Shown: positions 4,212-7,660 of the stretch, one piece after another
Position numbering within the stretch: the first letter of the stretch is position 1
How the letters are laid out: each line of letters begins with the position of its first letter
NCBI GenBank assembly: GCA_913009865.1
Contig: CAJVYK010000095.1
Span: 1-7,660, forward strand
Source of the DNA: an uncultured bacterium
GTDB lineage: Bacteria > Planctomycetota > Phycisphaerae > Sedimentisphaerales > Anaerobacaceae
DNA length: 7,660 nt
Direction: 5' to 3'
Program-made: the position numbers and the translations under genes
The notes under the pieces: model-generated
Told to the model about the DNA's origin: nothing
Databases searched by the model: none
Seen by the model: only the letters and a program-made list of their open reading frames with translations

Positions 4212-6364
4212 AATAAGACCTCCGCAAATCTAAGGTCTCGAGTGATGAGTTTCATTTTTTGCTTATCGGGCATATAAATAATCTGAATGATTTCGGGATA
4301 GACCTGCCTACTCCCGAAGGCTGCCGAAAGGTTATATTCTCTGCCTGTGATTTTTTCGATGCAATCGCCGATAGCAAAATAGCCTAACCACAAACGCTCA
4401 AGAGTGAACTGACCGCTGATGGACATATCTTCATTTGCGGAACGGATAGCATTAAGTTGTGTGCCGAGCCAGCCAGAATTATCGACATCCCAAACGGGTA
4501 AACTGGTCTTAGAAAAAACACTGGACGCTGTTCGTTTGGCAAGGCCGTATTTCTCTGAAAAATTATAAATTTGCGATTGGTGGAATGGCGAGCAGGAAGC
4601 TGATGAAGGTTTGACATAGTAGCGAAGCCTCTGGTCTAACTGGACGCTGGCTGTTACGCGGACACGGGTTTGCCATTCGCCATCCTTAAAAGATGCACTG
4701 CTAAGAATATCGTCGCACAACGATGACCAGTAATTAAGTTGGACGCCATCGAGAACGCCGCCTTCGATGTCCCATTCGGCCTTATCAACTAATTCGGCAA
4801 GATTGGCCTCATCAATATATATGCCACACTCATCCTTAAGCGGCGTTATTGCCGCAGGGATAACCTGCCATTCATTGCCGCCATCGAAGCTGAACTCGAC
4901 TTTTATTCCAACTGAATTTAAACTGTCTTTATCAATTGTTAAACAGGGTAATAATTGACGTCTGAATGGTGCGAAGACCCGCTTTCCACGCTTATCGAGG
5001 ATATATTCCTTGGGTACAATATTGGCAAAATCGAAAGGCATACCACGATCGTAAGAGCTGCTTTTACTATATCGGCCAGATTCGTTGAGAGCCCATTTAC
5101 GGCCGATATTACGACGAAACTTGCTGCCGCGAGGATGATAATAATTATAATAACTTTTACTGTCCGGATCTGTCATCTCCTGGAGATCGGACTCAGTAAA
5201 GAACAGGTTGGCGTTATCATCTGAAGTGTCAGGGGCGAGGTCCTTGTCCTCCCAGGCGGGGACAAGCTCAGCTGTAAATTCGAAACGATGTGGAGAACCT
5301 AAACCCCAGGGGTTATTAATGACAGTAGCTATATCTTCAGCTAAGTCCATTGCCCAAAGAATTTTTTTACCTTCGGCAACGGCAGTATCAATATTTTCGC
5401 CAACGGCAGGAGCATGAAGCAGATGCAAAATAGTTGTGTTTTGGTTGCTGCGAGAATATTGGGATGCTGCAGCAATTTTATAGAAGCGAAATGTGATAGA
5501 TCCATCATTACCATAATCTTCCCTGAAGCCCCAGCCGATATGTCTGCAAATCAACTGGATAGCATCGATGGCGTTGAGGCCCTCGACTACGATATGGCTT
5601 AAGACTTTATCCCAGTCACCATGATCAATGCCGGCTAATTCGTTAGGATCAGCAATCGGCAAATACTGATATGCCTGATTCCAAAAAGGACTGAGAACAT
5701 ATCGAAGCATATCCCTGGCCGTCCAGGGGATAGCAATGTTGGTGTCATCCAAATTGCTGGTATCTGCAAAAATCGGGATTTCGCAAAGCGTGCTGCCGCT
5801 GGAGCTTTTGAGAGTTAAAAAGTCAGGGTCGCTGTTTGGCTTGCCATCAGCATTAAAAATCGCCCTTCGGCCTGATAGAAAAATATAAGAATCATAATTG
5901 GCAGACTGACCGACCTGGCCGTAATTAGTATAATCATCCGGGCCGCGAGCAATCTGACCGAAGATTGGTGAAGTGGTCGAGAGCAGCCAGCGATGATCCA
6001 GGCAGACAATAGCGTTACGCTCGAAGGCACTGCCTTTCTGCTCAGTACCACCTGAGAAGTTAGACAAATAGGTGGTGATGAAGCCGGCAAAGACAATCGT
6101 TCTGTCAGCTGCAGAAGGCTCATTAGTTCGGATGCGAATCATATCGCCCCAGGCAAGGTTGTAAGCTTGCTGCCATCTCAGTTCGGGGAACCAAATAGTT
6201 GCCGCCGAAGGCGAGCTGTCCCTGTTGATTTCTATTCTGTCAACCTTAGCACCCCAGACAGGCTCCCACACCGGGCTGTAATTAGGCGGTGAACCATAGC
6301 CTCGTCTGGCCTCGATTACAAGATACTGGGCCGTTCGGCCTAATTGTTGGGCATCTTCTGTCAT
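4208..6364 (-). CDS. Phage tail hub / Tal-like protein
   Basis: A 718-residue protein, the largest complete gene here. ATG 6364 overlaps the stop of the upstream 131-aa gene (TAATG). Residues 35-130 resemble the first barrel of tail hub proteins (gp27/gpD/Tal fold): VDRIEINRDSS, a GDMIRIRT strand, IVFAGFITTYLSN, then a strand ending CLDHRWLL. The middle (about 200-320) has NAIDAIQLICRHIGWGFRED, like the region where hub proteins set up a second domain. The end (FAIGDCIEKITGREYNL ... EIIQIIYMPDKQKMKLITRD) repeats the hub-barrel pattern in which tail tips describe an axis and a linear readout of strands. No lysozyme or peptidase motif was seen. Order after tape measure and Dit-like genes supports a tail-tip hub that would join tube to receptor-binding parts. 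The exact class is inferred from context and pattern. Confidence 0.65.
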   Translation of the reverse strand: MTEDAQQLGRTAQYLVIEARRGYGSPPNYSPVWEPVWGAKVDRIEINRDSSPSAATIWFPELRWQQAYNLAWGDMIRIRTNEPSAADRTIVFAGFITTYLSNFSGGTEQKGSAFERNAIVCLDHRWLLSTTSPIFGQIARGPDDYTNYGQVGQSANYDSYIFLSGRRAIFNADGKPNSDPDFLTLKSSSGSTLCEIPIFADTSNLDDTNIAIPWTARDMLRYVLSPFWNQAYQYLPIADPNELAGIDHGDWDKVLSHIVVEGLNAIDAIQLICRHIGWGFREDYGNDGSITFRFYKIAAASQYSRSNQNTTILHLLHAPAVGENIDTAVAEGKKILWAMDLAEDIATVINNPWGLGSPHRFEFTAELVPAWEDKDLAPDTSDDNANLFFTESDLQEMTDPDSKSYYNYYHPRGSKFRRNIGRKWALNESGRYSKSSSYDRGMPFDFANIVPKEYILDKRGKRVFAPFRRQLLPCLTIDKDSLNSVGIKVEFSFDGGNEWQVIPAAITPLKDECGIYIDEANLAELVDKAEWDIEGGVLDGVQLNYWSSLCDDILSSASFKDGEWQTRVRVTASVQLDQRLRYYVKPSSASCSPFHQSQIYNFSEKYGLAKRTASSVFSKTSLPVWDVDNSGWLGTQLNAIRSANEDMSISGQFTLERLWLGYFAIGDCIEKITGREYNLSAAFGSRQVYPEIIQIIYMPDKQKMKLITRDLRFAEVLL

Positions 6365-6759
6365 TAAATAAGCGACCTTAAATAACAGATAAAATCTGCG
6401 GTTACGTAGCCTTCGTTTGTTTGATGAAAGGCCTTGCCTGTTGCATCAGGTACAAGTTGGAATTTGTCGAACACGACATACTGATAAGTCTCGCTCTTGA
6501 AACTATAGTCGGCAGCATCAGCTAACCGATAAGCATCGATATTATCAATCCAGACTTGAAGGTTACTTCTGGCATCGGCGTAATCCGTGCCGGTAGCCCA
6601 GAGCCTGCCGGCAACGATTATCTGGCGGCCACGGGTACCCATCAGCATCGACAGCAGGCCATTAGCTCCTGCCAAGCCGACATATTGACGATCAACCTGA
6701 CGAGGCTGGGCCACAACCTTTATTTCGTTGCCAAATATAGTCGTTAAATCTGTTGCCAT
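6364..6759 (-). CDS. Small tail protein, Dit-like by position
   Basis: A 131-residue protein rich in beta pattern. GTRGRQIIVAGRL (41-53) is a Gly-rich turn leading into a strand, followed by a helix with DYADARSNLQVWIDNID (59-75), strands around YQYVVFDKFQLVP (92-104) and a final strand VTADFICYLRSL (119-130). Distal tail (Dit) proteins and circularisation-type tail proteins show a similar 'G-x-I-x-V-x-G-x-L ... L-x-x-w-I' pattern, and Dit sits between tape measure and hub, exactly as here. It is shorter than many Dit proteins, so it would be only the N-terminal ring domain. ATG 6759 is the first start, but no Shine-Dalgarno precedes it: A-rich bases and a heptamer repeat lie there instead. 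Alternative: another small tail-tip or tube protein. Confidence 0.5.
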   Translation of the reverse strand: MATDLTTIFGNEIKVVAQPRQVDRQYVGLAGANGLLSMLMGTRGRQIIVAGRLWATGTDYADARSNLQVWIDNIDAYRLADAADYSFKSETYQYVVFDKFQLVPDATGKAFHQTNEGYVTADFICYLRSLI

Positions 6760-6763
6760 TTTT

Positions 6764-6803
6764 TTAGTCGTTAGTATTTAGTCGTTAGTCGTTAGTCGTT
6801 AGT
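6764..6803. repeat. TTAGTCG heptamer tandem repeat
   Basis: Units at 6764, 6771 (TTAGTAT), 6778, 6785 and 6792, plus a partial TTAGT at 6799, give about 5.7 copies of a 7-bp unit; four full units are exact and one has two changes. The array ends 4 bp before the ATG of the Dit-like gene (on the - strand the unit reads CGACTAA), in the place of its ribosome binding site. Confidence 0.9.
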
Positions 6804-6834
6804 GCCACTGAGGGGCTTCAATTCACTATTTAAT

Positions 6835-7627
6835 TTAGTCCTGGGTAAATCTTGGGCCGCGTTCGTCATTGCCAACGCGGGGGTAAAAATTCTGGTCCTG
6901 GCTATTATGAATATTGATAGTAGTAGGTGCTTGTTGCTGTAGGCCCTGGAGTTCCTGTGTGTATTTATAGCCCACACCTCCCGCCGTTCCTATCGGGTAC
7001 AAAATCGCTGAGGAAGGCAGAGCCATTTTCGCTCGAGAGTAAGCAATCCGGCTGCCCAAATCTCTATATTTCGTTTTTTCTTCTTCAGTGAGTGTTTCAT
7101 CCTGTAAGGCCTCGGTAATATCCTGCACCATTTTATCCAGGGCCATTGTATATGGTTCGAGGCTGTCTATAACTAAGCTATCCTCCCCTTGAGTTGCGAG
7201 AATTTCGTGTTCTGCCTTGGCCTTTTTAAGACGTATTTGCCAGTCTGCAAATTTAGGGGCGGCTTTAAGCTGCATTAGTGATATCTTTGCTCCAGTTTTA
7301 CGTTCTTTACCTAAAACAGAACCGAGGTAAGCTTGTGTTTGTGCATCGACAGTTACCGTTGTTGCACCTGCAACTTTTTGGCGCGTAGCTGCCATTGTTT
7401 TTTGCGCTTCGGACGATACCATTTTCCCGAGTGAAGTAGTAATTTCTTGTGGGAAGCCCTCTTCGGCTAATACTTGTCCCCGCCGTGATTCAGGGATGTC
7501 GCCGATATATTGTAATAAAGCATTCGTCCGCTGGTCCATAGAAAGATTTTCCCATTGCACGCCCAAAGCACTTTCAATCGCCTTGCGCGGCTTTTCGTAT
7601 CCACCGCCGGACAGTCTTGCTATTTGC
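6835..7627 (-). CDS. Tape-measure-like tail protein, C-terminal part
   Basis: The last 263 residues of a larger protein; its 5' part is missing because the contig runs into adapter at 7628. The first apparent codons from GTG 7644 (MCSSD and two bases of the Leu codon) are adapter-derived and are not a real start. The true part is mostly helical and charged: an Ala/Lys/Gln-rich stretch (ISLMQLKAAPKFADWQIRLK), a long helix around LTEEEKTKYRDLGSRIAYSR, a hydrophobic Gly segment (SSAILYPIGTAGGVGYKY), then TTINIHNSQDQNFYPR with a polar tail. A helical rod with a Gly-rich hydrophobic part and a terminal beta 'INIHN' strand is typical of the C-terminus of phage tape-measure proteins, which set tail length and pass through the tube. 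Its place before the Dit-like gene agrees. No direct homology could be checked. Confidence 0.6.
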
Positions 7628-7660
7628 AGATCGGAAGAGCACACGTCTGAACTCCAGTCC
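7628..7660. other. Illumina TruSeq adapter contamination at contig end
   Basis: The bases from 7628 begin AGATCGGAAGAGC and match the TruSeq read-1 3' adapter through 7659 (32 bases); only the last base differs from the expected A. This is library adapter left in the assembly, not genomic sequence. It creates a false GTG start and the artefact peptide MCSSDL on the - strand. Confidence 0.97.

Noticed and set aside
4767..5602. Several + strand frames inside the hub-like gene
   Set aside because: They lie wholly within the 718-residue - strand gene, which has coherent domain patterns and coupled starts.
7628..7644. GTG 7644 as the true start of the tape-measure-like protein
   Set aside because: The start and the following residues are encoded by sequencing adapter; the gene is 5'-truncated.

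Overview
The window looks like accessory, prophage-type DNA from a bacterium of moderate GC content. The small HTH protein, the integrase and the tail proteins resemble what I remember from Planctomycetota (Phycisphaerae/Sedimentisphaerales-like genomes). That assignment rests on memory of sequence style, not on a search, so treat it as tentative. The last 33 bases (7628-7660) are not biological: they are Illumina TruSeq adapter. The real sequence therefore ends at 7627, inside a gene.

Left block, + strand, 1-2133: the 3' end of an E1/ThiF-like adenylyltransferase gene (cut by the window edge), a small YggT-like membrane protein, a small HTH/excisionase-like protein, and a complete tyrosine recombinase (integrase). 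The integrase points at the 3' end of a tRNA-Val(GAC) gene on the - strand (2173-2246). A perfect 12-bp stem-loop separates the two, overlaps the integrase stop codon and is probably the tRNA terminator. This is the usual layout of one end of an element integrated in a tRNA gene, with the attachment site predicted in the tRNA 3' half.

Central block, 2247-2793: about 550 bp with no convincing gene. It holds a tRNA promoter candidate, three GCGGGAA motifs spaced exactly 10 bp apart, a cluster of ACGGAC direct repeats ending in T8, four scattered ATGGCAG motifs, and an AT-stemmed hairpin that could end the right-hand operon.

Right block, - strand, 7627 down to 2794: a tail module read right to left. 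It runs from the C-terminal part of a tape-measure-like protein, through a 131-aa Dit-like protein, a 718-aa hub/Tal-like protein and a 157-aa protein with WGH pentapeptide repeats and a fibronectin-III-like end, to a 47-codon reading frame interrupted by an in-frame TAA and a D12-class DNA adenine methylase. The coding frames from the Dit-like gene to the WGH gene overlap by 1 and 4 bases, which indicates one transcript. A TTAGTCG heptamer array fills the gap in front of the Dit-like gene.

The two blocks converge on the tRNA. Either the tRNA separates an integrated element on the left from a different prophage on the right, or one phage carries a whole tRNA gene between its tail module and its integrase. 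The window alone cannot decide. No CRISPR array, rRNA gene or insertion sequence was seen.
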